64,000 nucleotides of DNA from assembly GCA_022376925.1 (NCBI GenBank), contig JAIOJX010000002.1, forward strand, positions 40,629,001 to 40,693,000, read 5' to 3'. This document shows positions 24,101 through 36,347 of the stretch, in pieces. A program made the translations under genes and the position numbers. Positions within the stretch are counted from its first letter, which is position 1; every line of letters begins with the position of its first letter. The notes below the pieces were generated by a model. It was given only the letters and a program-made list of their open reading frames with translations. It made no database searches and was not told the origin of the DNA. This DNA comes from Tragulus kanchil (lineage: Eukaryota; Chordata; Mammalia; Artiodactyla; Tragulidae).

Positions 24101-25246
24101 GACGTATCTTTTCTTATTTCTGTGAAACTTTCAGATGGTCCAGAGCTTAACCTATTGCTCTCAAGGAGCTACGAGTCTTTTTCATTTCTTTAATCTTTTC
24201 TGATGTCTTAGGAGGATCTTTGTCTTATGTTAACTAGACAATGTCGAACTTCAAAGTCTAGTTCATTTTTTCATCCCATTTGCAAAGTTTTCAACCAATA
24301 TTTCTTAAAATACTCTTTCTGCTTCTCTCTCTCCACTCACTTTGGTATTTCTATTATTTGCATAATGGTTATTACCTGAAGTCCTTGTATTATCCTTCAC
24401 TATGTTTTTTGTTCTTTAGGTTTCATTATCATTATTAATATATCTTCACGTTGGTGGATTCTTTCTTCTGCAAGCTCAAATTTACTAATGGGCCCATGCA
24501 GTGATTTTTTTATTGACATTATTAGTTACACTTTTTAACTAGAAAATTCCTATTTTTTAATAATTTTATCCGCTTCATTATATTGTATATTTGATGAGAC
24601 ATCATATTTTACTCTACTCCTTTTTGTGTCATTGGCATTAGTGCTTTGAGCATGTTAGTGAAAGCTTTTTTGAAGCTTTTTCTGCTAAGTCTGACGTCTG
24701 AGCCTTCTCCAGAGCTGTTTCTGGTAGTTTTTTGTTCACTTGTTTGTTTTCCCCTACGTAGGGATCACCCTTTACTTAGGAAAGCTTTCATTCCCTAATC
24801 TTGTCTTGGTTAAACCATATCACCAACATGTCTTCCCCATCATGTGCCATCTCTCACATCTCTTCTCAAAAACTAACCTTGAGCCCGGGTGCTGTCACCC
24901 TGGGATGACCATGGTGTTCATAGAGTTCTTTTGACCGTCTCTTTTTGATCTACCTGTTAAACTGTCTACATCTGTATGTATCATACCTAGCTGTTAGCTT
25001 CCACTAATCTCAAGCTGATTGTTTTACTGTATTCAAAAATGCCTTGGGCACAAACTGTTCCAAAGTGTGATTTAATTAAATTTGGATTCCTTTGCAGTTA
25101 ACTTTGAGAATAAATTTTGATGCTTGATCCAGTCCCAGGAAGGTTCTTCTTGGACGTATCTTTTCTTATTTCTGTGAAACTTTCAGATGGTCCAGAGCTT
25201 AACCTATTGCTCTCAAGGAGCTACGAGTCTTTTTCATTTCTTTAAT
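23137..25246 (+). repeat. Tandem duplication 6 (~1.05 kb unit)
   Basis: Copy A is 23137-24193 and copy B 24192-25246, offset 1052-1055, the shortest of the set. The junction shares 'aatc'. At the start of B a T run is three bases shorter ('aatcttttctg' versus 'aatctttttttctg'). The last 100 bases of copy B are also the start of duplication 7, so that stretch occurs three times (about 24098, 25147 and 26261). Confidence 0.97.
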
Positions 25247-25291
25247 GACTAAATTAAAGTGTACACAGTATGAATCAAAACATAACCACCG

Positions 25292-25587
25292 GGGCTTCCC
25301 CTGGTGGTCCAGTGGGTAGGGACACCACCTTGCAGTGCAAGGGGCGCCAGTTTGATCCCTGGCCTGGGAAGATGCCACGTGCCGCGGACCGGCTGGACTG
25401 ATGTGTCCAATTACCGAGCCGGAGCTCTGGAGCGCATGCTCCAGACGTCAGCGACAACAGACGTCACTGTGATGGGAGGCCCACAGGAGCCAAAGAACAA
25501 AGACGGATGAAAATAGAGAAATGAAAGACCAATAGAAGTGGCCCGCCCATCCCCCTCCAAAAAAAGATAAATAAAAATAATAATAAT
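25292..25587 (+). mobile_element. CHR-type SINE, variant tail, insertion 2 (copy A)
   Basis: It has the same body as 6302-6633, including 'gatgggaggcccacagg', 'caaagaacaaagacgg' and 'gaccaatagaagtggcccg'. A perfect 15-base target-site duplication (aaaacataaccaccg) flanks it at 25277-25291 and 25588-25602. Confidence 0.92.
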
Positions 25588-25838
25588 AAAACATAACCAC
25601 CGTAGGTGGAAAATGTCAATTTAATAAACCACTCTCAAATTTGGTTGTTTTGGTTGGTTTTAAGCTGAAAGTACATAAAAGTGTGTATAAGTAGTTTTGA
25701 AAAAAAAAAAAATTAAGTGATGGCTACCTCTGATGAGAAACTATGAACACCATCAGGAATGGAAGAAAAGGGTGTCTTCTGTTGAATTATTTGAAATAGC
25801 CAATTTAATTGTTAAAACTTGCATTGCTATTGCTATGG

Positions 25839-26031
25839 GGCTTTCTTCTTAGCTTAGTCAGTAAAGAATCCACCTACAACGCAGGAGACCCAGGTTCAAT
25901 TCCTGGTCGGAGAAGGAAATGGCAACCCACTCTAGTATTCTTGCCCGGGAAATCCCATGGACACAGTAGACTGGCATGCTACAGTCCATAGAATCACAAA
26001 GAATTGGACACAACCGAGCAACTAAACCTCC
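25839..26031 (+). mobile_element. Bov-tA SINE (copy A of duplication 7)
   Basis: Head 'ggctttcttcttagcttag', 'gtaaagaatccacc', 'aggttcaattcctggtcgg', body 'ggaaatggcaacccactc', 'tagtattcttgcccgg', tail side 'aaagaattggacacaacc'. It lacks the usual 'agatcccctg' part after the head. Confidence 0.88.
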
Positions 26032-26400
26032 ACCAATGTATGCACTGCTACAGACCAAATGAGTCTTCTTTGAAATCTATTTACTGTGCACTATATGATT
26101 ATATGAAATGTTTTGAGTCATTAACTCCTTCAACTTGTATGTCTAAGGAAAAAATTTCTATTTTCGCTTCTAAATAAAAGCCTATATCACCTGAAGAAGA
26201 TTCTCTGACAACTTAATAACATTCATATTCTCTAGGAAGATATGAGTTATGACTTGAACATTCTTGGACGTTTTCTTATTTCTGTGAAACTTTCAGATGG
26301 TCCAGAGCTTAACCTATTGCTCTCAAGGAGCTACGAGTCTTTTCATTTCTCTAATGACTAAATTAAAGTGTACACAGTATGAATCAAAACATAACCACCG

Positions 26401-26696
26401 GGGCTTCCCCTGGTGGTCCAGTGGGTAGGGACACCACCTTGCAGTGCAAGGGGCGCCAGTTTGATCCCTGGCCTGGGAAGATGCCACGTGCCGCGGACCG
26501 GCTGGACTGATGTGTCCAATTACCGAGCCGGAGCTCTGGAGCGCATGCTCCAGACGTCAGCGACAACAGACGTCACTGTGATGGGAGGCCCACAGGAGCC
26601 AAAGAACAAAGACGGATGAAAATAGAGAAATGAAAGACCAATAGAAGTGGCCCGCCCATCCCCCTCCAAAAAAAGATAAATAAAAATAATAATAAT
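26401..26696 (+). mobile_element. CHR-type SINE, variant tail (copy B of duplication 7)
   Basis: It matches 25292-25587 essentially base for base, offset 1109, including both flanking target-site repeats. It is a duplicate of the same insertion, not an independent event. Confidence 0.92.
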
Positions 26697-26947
26697 AAAA
26701 CATAACCACCGTAGGTGGAAAATGTCAATTTAATAAACCACTCTCAAATTTGGTTGTTTTGGTTGGTTTTAAGCTGAAAGTACATAAAAGTGTGTATAAG
26801 TAGTTTTGAAAAAAAAAAAAATTAAGTGATGGCTACCTCTGATGAGAAACTATGAACACCATCAGGAATGGAAGAAAAGGGTGTCTTCTGTTGAATTATT
26901 TGAAATAGCCAATTTAATTGTTAAAACTTGCATTGCTATTGCTATGG

Positions 26948-27140
26948 GGCTTTCTTCTTAGCTTAGTCAGTAAAGAATCCACCTACAACGCAGGAGACCC
27001 AGGTTCAATTCCTGGTCGGAGAAGGAAATGGCAACCCACTCTAGTATTCTTGCCCGGGAAATCCCATGGACACAGTAGACTGGCATGCTACAGTCCATAG
27101 AATCACAAAGAATTGGACACAACCGAGCAACTAAACCTCC
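26948..27140 (+). mobile_element. Bov-tA SINE (copy B of duplication 7)
   Basis: A repeat of 25839-26031 at offset 1109, with the same internal deletion. Confidence 0.88.
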
Positions 27141-27479
27141 ACCAATGTATGCACTGCTACAGACCAAATGAGTCTTCTTTGAAATCTATTTACTGTGCAC
27201 TATATGATTATATGAAATGTTTTGAGTCATTAACTCCTTCAACTTGTATGTCTAAGGAAAAAATTTCTATTTTCGCTTCTAAATAAAAGCCTATATCACC
27301 TGAAGAAGATTCTCTGACAACTTAATAACATTCATATTCTCTAGGAAGATATGAGTTATGACTTGAACATTCATTTTAGTAGAATAAAAGCATTGTGTAG
27401 GCTTTCAGTTCTGTAACCTGTGAAGTATATTGCAGTCACTAGGTTGTGCCTCTGTAACCTTCGTTCTCCATTCCTTTTC

Positions 27480-27960
27480 TTTTTTTTTTTTTACAGATAT
27501 TCCTACTTTAATTAAGTATATGATTATATACCAGTCTATATGCATATTTCCTTTTTTTATATTGGGGTTTATTTGTCTCACAAAGTTGCAAGTTGTGCAA
27601 AAGTTGCACATTAGCTTCAAGTGTATAGCAAAGTAATTGTTATATGTTTTTACAGAGTTTTCCTGTTTATAGGTATACATAATCCCCCAACAGTCATAGG
27701 TGTATCCCTGACTCTTCTCCCCTGAGTCCTCCCTTCCCCTTCCCCCTTCCCACCCCTCAGACTGATGCTTAGTCCCCATGTAGGGTCCCTTAGTCTTACA
27801 GCTTAACCACCGTGGCCATCTCTATCACGTATGACAGTGTAGGCCTCCCCATTATTACTCTGTAATTACTCTCGTCTGATCCTCCCTCCCCACAGTGTCC
27901 CCAGGTCCACTCCTTACGTCTGTTTCTTCACATTCTTCATTTCTGATTATGAAGTTTTAC
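27480..27960 (-). mobile_element. Possible antisense ruminant L1 3' UTR relic
   Basis: A T run is followed by 'tcaagtgtatagcaaagtaa' and 'tgttatatg', then a C/T-rich stretch and 'acgtctgtttcttcac'. This order resembles the reverse complement of artiodactyl L1 3' ends, but identity is weak and I cannot align it here. Confidence 0.4.
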
Positions 27961-28525
27961 TTCCCTCATTATCTAATCTTGGGACCCAGAAGGAAAGCTG
28001 ATTAATTAGAATTCAATCAAAAATGCCTTTGAGATAATCTTCCTTCTGGAAATTGATAAGGTGGAAGTTAGAAAATATATTCCAAGAAAAGAACAGACTG
28101 CTTTTTGCTTCAGATGCTTAAGACTTTAACATTATCAAAGCAGCTCACCTTTCCGGAGAGTCCCCCAGCCAAACTTCCTAGTATTTGTTGCATGGGAAGT
28201 TTGCCATTTCATTAATGAAATTGGCTAGGCAGAAATTCTTAAAGCTGTAGAATACTTAGCATGGTAATCTCTTCTTATTACAAAGTGTCAATTCTTCAAT
28301 TTACTTCCTTTGGAATTTAGCAATGGTTTTGGGAAGAAAAAGGAATAAAATACAGTAATTTGGCAAGATAAGTTACACATTAAGGTTTAAGACATTAGGA
28401 AAATTTTATCCTTCATGTCATTCATTGAATGTTATTTGAAATAATTTATATTTGACCTCCCTCCAGTGCAAGAAAATGACACTGTTTAGAAATAAGAATT
28501 TTAAAAGTTGACCATAGCATGAGTT
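27961..28525. other. Unique stretch, nothing recognised
   Basis: A/T-rich sequence with no gene or repeat signature I can name. Confidence 0.5.
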
Positions 28526-28885
28526 ACATTTTTAAATGTTTGTGCTTTATTCCAAATCAGTTTTTTTTTTTCTTAATCTGCAACTTGGAAGCTAAAATGC
28601 CCCCAAAGGAAACCGGTGGTGTGGAGACTCAGAGGAAAGGTGGATTGGAAGGAAGCAGCACAGAACTGCACTGCCACCGAGGACACTCAGAATCTGCCCA
28701 AGCCGGAGGTGCGTCCCCGCAGGGCCTCAGAGCCACCCCACACAGCTCACTGGGGTCAAACCTCCTCCTGAGTAAGACTAAACTACATGGAAGTTCCAAG
28801 CCTTCAGTGGAGCAGAGTTCTCTGCACTTCATGGAGCAGGGGGGCTGGTTTCCTGCTACATCACTCTCCTTTGAACCTTCTACAG

Positions 28886-28991
28886 GCACCAAGACATGGG
28901 CGGCCTGTGACTGGACCTCCATGGCCTATCTTCCATGACAAGAAGGTTGGTATCACCCTTGACAGAGATGCTGGAGGGAAGGGGACCAAGA
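28886..28991 (+). other. Exon-like segment, unproven (copy A)
   Basis: A pyrimidine-rich acceptor-like site (ending 'ccttctacag') precedes 28886 and a strong donor-like 'agagtaagt' follows 28991. The 106 bases between are open in one frame and encode a Lys/Gly/Asp-rich, Pro-containing peptide with no family resemblance I can name. The same segment recurs at 29973-30078 through duplication 8. Such pairs of sites arise by chance in 64 kb, so this is a weak candidate only. Confidence 0.15.
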
Positions 28992-29249
28992 GTAAGTACT
29001 GGCCACTTAGATCCACATTGCCTCACACACTTATTTAAGTTCACCTGTCTCATCCACTCCTCAGTAATGAAAGGTCAATAAGATTAATTATAAAGTATTT
29101 AGAGATTCAGCCAAAAGAAAGGATTCCTTAAATATGTAACATGAATATCCCTTGTATCAAATGACTGAATTTGGTCTATTGAACTCAGATTAAACAATAA
29201 ATTAGAAGTTTGGGATTGATATATACACACTGAGAAGTTAAAGCAAATT

Positions 29250-29325
29250 AGTTGCTCAATTTGTGTCCAACTCTTTGTAACCCCATGGACTGTAGCCCTC
29301 CAGGTTCCTCTGTCCATGGAATTAC
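29250..29325 (-). mobile_element. Bov-A fragment (copy A)
   Basis: 'gttgctcaatttgtgtccaa', 'ccccatggactgtagccc' and 'ggttcctctgtccatgg' mark the end of a Bov-A unit in reverse complement, truncated. It is repeated at 30337-30412 by duplication 8. Confidence 0.8.
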
Positions 29326-30336
29326 TCCAGACACAACTAAATATAAAACAGATAAACAACAAGAACCTACTGTAGAGTGCAAGGAACTCGACTCAATATT
29401 CTGGGATAATCTATATGAGAAAAAAGTCTAAAAAGAATGAATATATATATATACATGTAGAACTCCATCAGTACACCTTCAACATGGTCACAATGGTGGC
29501 TTTTAACAGCAAAACTTTTATGAGGATAGAATTTTCCACAAGAATAATCTTCGTATATAGATAATCACTACAGCCCCTGTTTGTCTGCACACACATGCAC
29601 ACACACAACTGTACATAACATTTTTAAATGTTTGTGCTTTATTCCAAATCAGTTTTTTCTTAATCTGCAACTTGGAAGCTAAAATGCCCCCAAAGGAAAC
29701 CGGTGGTGTGGAGACTCAGAGGAAAGGTGGATTGGAAGGAAGCAGCACAGAACTGCACTGCCACCGAGGACACTCAGAATCTGCCCAAGCCGGAGGTGCG
29801 TCCCCGCAGGGCCTCAGAGCCACCCCACACAGCTCACTGGGGTCAAACCTCCTCCTGAGTAAGACTAAACTACATGGAAGTTCCAAGCCTTCAGTGGAGC
29901 AGAGTTCTCTGCACTTCATGGAGCAGGGGGGCTGGTTTCCTGCTACATCACTCTCCTTTGAACCTTCTACAGGCACCAAGACATGGGCGGCCTGTGACTG
30001 GACCTCCATGGCCTATCTTCCATGACAAGAAGGTTGGTATCACCCTTGACAGAGATGCTGGAGGGAAGGGGACCAAGAGTAAGTACTGGCCACTTAGATC
30101 CACATTGCCTCACACACTTATTTAAGTTCACCTGTCTCATCCACTCCTCAGTAATGAAAGGTCAATAAGATTAATTATAAAGTATTTAGAGATTCAGCCA
30201 AAAGAAAGGATTCCTTAAATATGTAACATGAATATCCCTTGTATCAAATGACTGAATTTGGTCTATTGAACTCAGATTAAACAATAAATTAGAAGTTTGG
30301 GATTGATATATACACACTGAGAAGTTAAAGCAAATT

Positions 30337-30412
30337 AGTTGCTCAATTTGTGTCCAACTCTTTGTAACCCCATGGACTGTAGCCCTCCAGGTTCCTCTGT
30401 CCATGGAATTAC
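30337..30412 (-). mobile_element. Bov-A fragment (copy B)
   Basis: A duplicate of 29250-29325 at offset 1087, carried by duplication 8. Confidence 0.8.
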
Positions 30413-30487
30413 TCCAGACACAACTAAATATAAAACAGATAAACAACAAGAACCTACTGTAGAGTGCAAGGAACTCGACTCAATATT

Positions 30488-32668
30488 CTGGGATAATCTA
30501 TATGAGAAAAAAGTCTAAAAAGAATGAATATATATATATACATGTAGAACTCCATCAGTACACCTTCAACATGGTCACAATGGTGGCTTTTAACAGCAAA
30601 ACTTTTATGAGGATAGAATTTTCCACAAGAATAATCTTCGTATATAGATAATCACTACAGCCCCTGTTTGTCTGCACACACATGCACACACACAACTGTA
30701 CATGAACAACACCTGGTATGTGTGCCGATGCTGCACAGCTGTCTTGCTGGACCCTCAGCCCACATGCAGAGCATTCCCTGCCCTCCAGAACCAAAGTCCC
30801 TAATTCCCACCCACCTCCCCAATTCAGTCTGGTCTCCTATCCGCTGACCTGGATGATGGAAGGACCGAGCCTTCCCACACCTCACCCATAACTAAGTTGG
30901 GCTCAGAGTCCTCAGCATGCTCATTTCCTACCAGCAGGTCCTTGTGCAAAGCCTGAGCCCATGCTCAACAGCAAGCATTGACCACTCCATCCTGGTGCTC
31001 CACCTGCTTTCCCATCCGTGCCCTTCTCTTTTCCCACAAGACCCACAGTGACAGCTCGAGCAGACTGGAACCAGCCACTGAATCTTACTGAGAGCCTACT
31101 GGTGGCTTCGGTTGCACTTAGAATATGAGGAACCCTGTCCTTGGCACTGCCCATGGCCCTCCTGCTGCTGCCAAACCATCCCCATCACAGAGCTGGCTTT
31201 GTTCTGCCAGTTACATCTCCACATACATCTTCCCTTCCCAGAAAACCCTTCCTAGGCAAGCTTAAGTCACTTCCCTTTTCCCAAACAGTGCATTCTTCCA
31301 TTACATTCAGCAGCATCACATGTTTATTTTTTCATTTGCTTATTTCACATTCCTGGTCCCTCTTGAACCCTCTTGGAGGTCAATTTCATAAAAAGGAAAC
31401 AGTCTGCCTTATTCAGCTTCATGCTCTGGAAAACATCAGATATTATTTTGGGAATAAACATAAAAATGCAAAGACACAGGAATAAGTGAGGGCTTGCCCT
31501 GCAACCCTTCCTGTCTGGATCGAGGGTACCTACTAACGCTATATACACCTGACTTTGTCAAAGAAAGCCTTCCTTCCCTGGGATAATCTATATGAGAAAA
31601 AAGTCTAAAAAGAATGAATATATATATATACATGTAGAACTCCATCAGTACACCTTCAACATGGTCACAATGGTGGCTTTTAACAGCAAAACTTTTATGA
31701 GGATAGAATTTTCCACAAGAATAATCTTCGTATATAGATAATCACTACAGCCCCTGTTTGTCTGCACAAAATGCACACACACAACTGTACATGAACAACA
31801 CCTGGTATGTGTGCCGATGCTGCACAGCTGTCTTGCTGGACCCTCAGCCCACATGCAGAGCATTCCCTGCCCTCCAGAACCAAAGTCCCTAATTCCCACC
31901 CACCTCCCCAATTCAGTCTGGTCTCCTATCCGCTGACCTGGATGATGGAAGGACCGAGCCTTCCCACACCTCACCCATAACTAAGTTGGGCTCAGAGTCC
32001 TCAGCATGCTCATTTCCTACCAGCAGGTCCTTGTGCAAAGCCTGAGCCCATGCTCAACAGCAAGCATTGACCACTCCATCCTGGTGCTCCACCTGCTTTC
32101 CCATCCGTGCCCTTCTCTTTTCCCACAAGACCCACAGTGACAGCTCGAGCAGACTGGAACCAGCCACTGAATCTTACTGAGAGCCTACTGGTGGCTTCGG
32201 TTGCACTTAGAATATGAGGAACCCTGTCCTTGGCACTGCCCATGGCCCTCCTGCTGCTGCCAAACCATCCCCATCACAGAGCTGGCTTTGTTCTGCCAGT
32301 TACATCTCCACATACATCTTCCCTTCCCAGAAAACCCTTCCTAGGCAAGCTTAAGTCACTTCCCTTTTCCCAAACAGTGCATTCTTCCATTACATTCAGC
32401 AGCATCACATGTTTATTTTTTCATTTGCTTATTTCACATTCCTGGTCCCTCTTGAACCCTCTTGGAGGTCAATTTCATAAAAAGGAAACAGTCTGCCTTA
32501 TTCAGCTTCATGCTCTGGAAAACATCAGATATTATTTTGGGAATAAACATAAAAATGCAAAGACACAGGAATAAGTGAGGGCTTGCCCTGCAACCCTTCC
32601 TGTCTGGATCGAGGGTACCTACTAACGCTATATACACCTGACTTTGTCAAAAGAAAGCCTTCCTTCCC
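30488..32668 (+). repeat. Tandem duplication 9 (~1.09 kb unit)
   Basis: Copy A is 30488-31577 and copy B 31578-32668, offset 1089-1090, with a direct junction sharing 'ctggg'. Differences: 'cacacacatgcac' versus 'cacaaaatgcac' about 190 bases into B, and one extra A near B's counterpart of A's end ('gtcaaagaaag' versus 'gtcaaaagaaag'). It is chained with duplication 8. Confidence 0.97.
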
Positions 32669-34340
32669 GTCCCTTTCTGTATTCCACATAAATATTCACA
32701 CACTGAGGTTCAAAGAAGGCCTTACTTTCCCCTGAAAAAGATGTAAAATCCAATTAAATTTGCACTGATTGCAAGGTACATCTGGGTGAACCATTGCTCC
32801 GTGGTAAACTAGGCTGTGAATCTTGAGATTAATAATAGCTGACAGAAATGGCACCCGGTCTTCTTTCCAATTCTCTCTCCATCCCAATTTTGAAATAAGA
32901 ATAAGAAGAATAAATAACTCAAGAAGCAAGTGCTCTCTATAAAGAAGCTGTTAATTGAAGGATAAATGAACCAACGCCATGCATCCTACCATCAACAGGA
33001 ACAAAAACCGAAAGTGCAAAAAAGAGGGAAAAAGTGTGGCAAGAAGGCAATATGACACATTCTCAACCTCATTCATTTCTCTGAAACAGGGACAAACTTT
33101 TCAAATCACATAGCAACGAATGGAGACTTCTCATGCGTAAATCTGTGTCTGAGGTATTTTAGGCACCCAGTGACGCTGTTTTAAACAGGACAACCCTCAC
33201 CACACTGAAAGGAAGGGCCCTGTTCCTGGGGCCTCTCCTGATTCAGGGCCTGGAGAATATTTCTCTTAGTTACTGGTGGGCTCCCTCAGAAGGCCCGGGA
33301 GCACGAGGCCCAGCTTCAGAGGTTTCTTATGGTGAAGACGATAATAAGGAAGAACAGCGTCAGGACCTGTAGAGACCATGCACCACCACGACAGCCCAGT
33401 ACAGCTCCAGCGGTCTTGAAGGCCAAGGCTGCCATGTATCCCTGGTGATTAGTTAAAATCTTAATCTTGGGAGAGTTCATTTAATAGATTTATATCATAA
33501 AGTCAGCATCAAAAAGCCTGCTAAGGTAACTAAGTCAGGGATTCTTAGAATGCAATTCCAAGAAACGTCATCAGTGAAGAACCCTGTCATAAACAAAGAA
33601 GAACTAAAGTAATCTCCACAGCTGAGGAGATTCTGAATTAAGACATCCTAAATCATATGCCTGTAGCTATCTTTGATAAGGATATTCTTTAAATCTTGTT
33701 CCACCAGTGTCATCTTTACATGAACAGCCTTCAGCCACCTCAGCACCATGCTGGAAGAGACAGCGTGCAGGGGCAGGTAGTGGGGATGTGGGGGTGGAAA
33801 ACCACCTCCAACCGTCTGGCTGGAGGGGTCTTCCTGGACGCACCCTCTGACCACCCCGCCCAGAAGGTGCCATGGCGCCTTCCTGGTGCGCCTGCGTTCC
33901 TCCCTTGTGCTCTTCCACAATCTCACTCTGCACTGGTCTGTGGAGTGACTCAGGATCCGACCACAAATAAAAGTAGGTCCAATTTTGTTCTACCCTATAT
34001 ATCCCAGAACAAATTGACCATAAAGCTTATTTTTGACATAACGCACATTAACGTGTGAAACTAACATTTTCAGGATACTTTCTGGGAAACTTTAGAAAAA
34101 CCAATAAAGTATATTAATGTAGATGTAATTTTTCTGAAACATCTTAAAATGCCTTTTAAAAGTCCCCAAATGTGAGCTGAAAATTATCCAGCTCAATCCC
34201 TTGTACAGTTGGTAAAAGAAGCCACAAAACATCGAGGAAGTCCCTGACCCGGGCTGTGAGGGCTGCATTCTCTGATTCCCAGGCAGGCTCTCCCCCAGCA
34301 TCAAAATAAAACTGAAAGCATCCCATATGCATCAGCCTGC
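32669..34340. other. Unique stretch, nothing recognised
   Basis: No recognised transposon. Frames up to 120 codons near 33648-34058 overlap on both strands and show no domain. The stretch is mixed in composition, with a GC-richer part around 33720-33960. Confidence 0.45.
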
Positions 34341-34565
34341 AAAGTGGTTGAAAGAGCAAGAAGTTTGAAATCGAAAAAGCCTGAGGCTAATTTTACTACT
34401 TTTTAACTAGATGTCCTTGGGAATATCTATTACTCTATCTAGAAAAAAAAAAAGTTGTTTTCATTTATCTATCTCACAGAATTGCCCAGGGGCTATATAA
34501 GCTAAAAAATATATAGAAAAGAACTCTATGCATATGGAGGGCTTAGCTCAATAATTAACATTTAT
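34341..34565 (+). mobile_element. MIR SINE, degraded
   Basis: The order 'gaagtttgaaatcg', 'ctaattttactactttttaa', 'gatgtccttgggaat', 'ctcacagaattgcccaggg' follows the MIR core and 3' region (weight loss, unpaired indels). An ancient mammalian element. Confidence 0.6.
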
Positions 34566-34984
34566 CTAGTGGCTGTTTTAGTTTATTGACCTCTATTTGG
34601 AGGTCAAAGGTGATTTTGGCAATTCATAGTTATCAGTCTATAGTTTTTATGCTTTGCTAATGGTGTCTGGCTGGTGCTTCATATACATACAAACAAAAGG
34701 ACAGGTGGATGAGTTGAAAATGTGGGAGCTGCACTCATTCATTTTGGACAAAAGCACACTTCCTAGAGTAACTAAATAAAAATGTGAATTAATGGATGAT
34801 CTTAACATGTTCAAAGAGGAAACAGCCTCATAGTTTAACTGGAAAAATTGGGGCCTCTTGTAAAGTACTGACATGGTTCTCTCTTCCCTAAGATGGTTAT
34901 GGCTAAACACTGAGAATCCTCTTATTTCATCTGAACTGAAAAAACAAGACCTAATGCAGTTGCTAGAGTAACTGCAGAAATACT

Positions 34985-35265
34985 GGGTTTTGTTTTGGGG
35001 GGTTTTTGGGCCACTTCTATTGGTCTTTAATTTATTTATTTTCATTCATCTTTGTTCTTTGGCTGTGTGGGCCTCCCATCACAGTGGTCTCTCTCATCGC
35101 AGAGCACTGGCTCTGGGCGCATGCACTCCAGAGCTCTGGCTCAGTAGTTGGACACATCGGTCCAGCCACTCTGCGGGACATGGGATCTTCCCAGGCTAGG
35201 GATTGAACCAGCGCTCCTTGCAATGCAAGGTGGTGTCCTTACCCACAGGACCACTGAGGAAGCCC
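34985..35265 (-). mobile_element. CHR-type SINE, variant tail, insertion 3
   Basis: Read on the minus strand it starts 'gcttcctcagtggtcctgtg' and includes 'gatgggaggcccacac', 'caaagaacaaagatg' and, at the 3' end, 'gaccaatagaagtggccc'. It therefore shares the variant tail seen at 6302 and 25292. Flanks resemble an imperfect target-site repeat ('aaatactgggtttt' / 'aaatattgtttttt'). Confidence 0.88.
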
Positions 35266-35468
35266 AAAAATATTGTTTTTTGAAACAAAATATGTATGTT
35301 ACAAGAGTGACCACTGTTGCTACCGTCTTTTCCTCTAGATATTCCTTTCTCACATCTCTAGTGTTGTCCTAAGTTCAAATGATTCCACCTATATATTGAA
35401 ATCTATTTAATGAATACTAAATCTATTGAATGAATACTCTTGTGCTGCAACATATATTTCTTTCAGGA

Positions 35469-35565
35469 GCTTCCCAAGTGGTTCTAGTGGTAAAGAATTA
35501 GTCTGCCAATGCAGGAGACACAAGAGACACGAGCTGGACCCCTGGGTCGGGAAGACCCCGTGGTG
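35469..35565 (+). mobile_element. Bov-tA SINE, 5' head only
   Basis: 'gcttcccaagtggttctagt', 'gtaaagaattagtctgcc', 'aatgcaggagacacaagag' and 'cctgggtcgggaaga' match the tRNA-derived head. The Bov-A body is missing. Confidence 0.85.
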
Positions 35566-36078
35566 ATTCACCGAACTGAGCAGTGAATTTCCTCTCACCT
35601 GAGACATGGACTCTTATCTTGGGGGGTTTTCACTGTCTTTACAGTGGCCCTCCACACCCTCTGCACCTTCAAGCCACCTTGGCTTAGACATGGGTTCCTC
35701 CCTCCCCATGGTGGCCAATAAGGAAAAAAGGGATACCTAGCACTGAGACAACAGCTATTGGTCAAGTTCAGTAGCCAGAGGGTTTAGGACCACAGAAGGC
35801 TGCTTCTCTAGAGCATGGTGGTCAGAACGACGTACCTTACTGCATCTTTCTCAGACTCTCAGCTTGAGTAGGAATCTTTGAACAAAAGATAAAAGAAAAT
35901 ATTTGACTTGTTTGGATTCAGGTAGTAAATGCCTGTTTCTCTGATGAAATAAAACTTCATTACTGAGTTTTTTTGGAAGCTCCAATATAGAAACAATCAC
36001 CTAAAACAAGTTCTTGTGTCCTGAGACATGAGTCACTGCTCAGGTCAAAGCCAGTAGGTGCCAGATGTTCCATGAACA

Positions 36079-36347
36079 AGTTGTTCTGTCACTAAGTTGT
36101 GTCTGACTCTTTGTGACTCCATGCGCTCCAGCACACCAGACTCCTCTGACCTCCACCATCTTCCAAAGTTTGTTCAAATTCACGTCCATTGAGCCGGTGA
36201 TGCTATCTAACCTTCTTAACCCCTGTCACCCGCTTGTCTTCCTGCCTTCAATCTTTTCCAGCATCAGGGCCTTTTCCAATGAGTAAGCTTGTTTGCATCA
36301 GGTAGCCAAAGTATTGGAGCTTCAGCTTCAGTATCAGTCCTTCCAGG
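36079..36347 (-). mobile_element. Bov-A2/BovB-type repeat (copy A)
   Basis: 'gtcactaagttgtgtctgac', 'tttgtgactccatgcgctcc', 'cacgtccattgagccggtg', 'tttccagcatcagggcc', 'ccaatgagtaagc' and 'ccaaagtattggagcttc' follow the Bov-A2 order. It is old enough to carry many substitutions. Confidence 0.85.

Larger units (their letters stand above)
25147..27373 (+). repeat. Tandem duplication 7 (~1.11 kb unit)
   Basis: Copy A is 25147-26262 and copy B 26261-27373, offset 1109 after a 4-5 base loss near the start of B ('ggacgtatcttttc' versus 'ggacgttttc'). The junction shares 'ttc'. The unit contains a CHR-variant SINE and a Bov-tA, both therefore present twice with the same flanks, which no retroposition event would produce. 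Confidence 0.97.
28526..30703 (+). repeat. Tandem duplication 8 (~1.09 kb unit)
   Basis: Copy A is 28526-29617 and copy B 29618-30703, offset 1092 falling to 1087 after the first 35 bases because an 11-T run in A is 6 T in B. The junction joins 'gtacat' to 'acattttt'. Its last 215 bases are also the start of duplication 9, giving a third occurrence. Confidence 0.97.

Noticed and set aside
23137..27373. Gene-conversion or segmental-duplication cluster
   Set aside because: The copies are immediately adjacent, nearly identical and of fixed length with junction-biased indels, which fits unmerged ends better than ancient segmental duplication.
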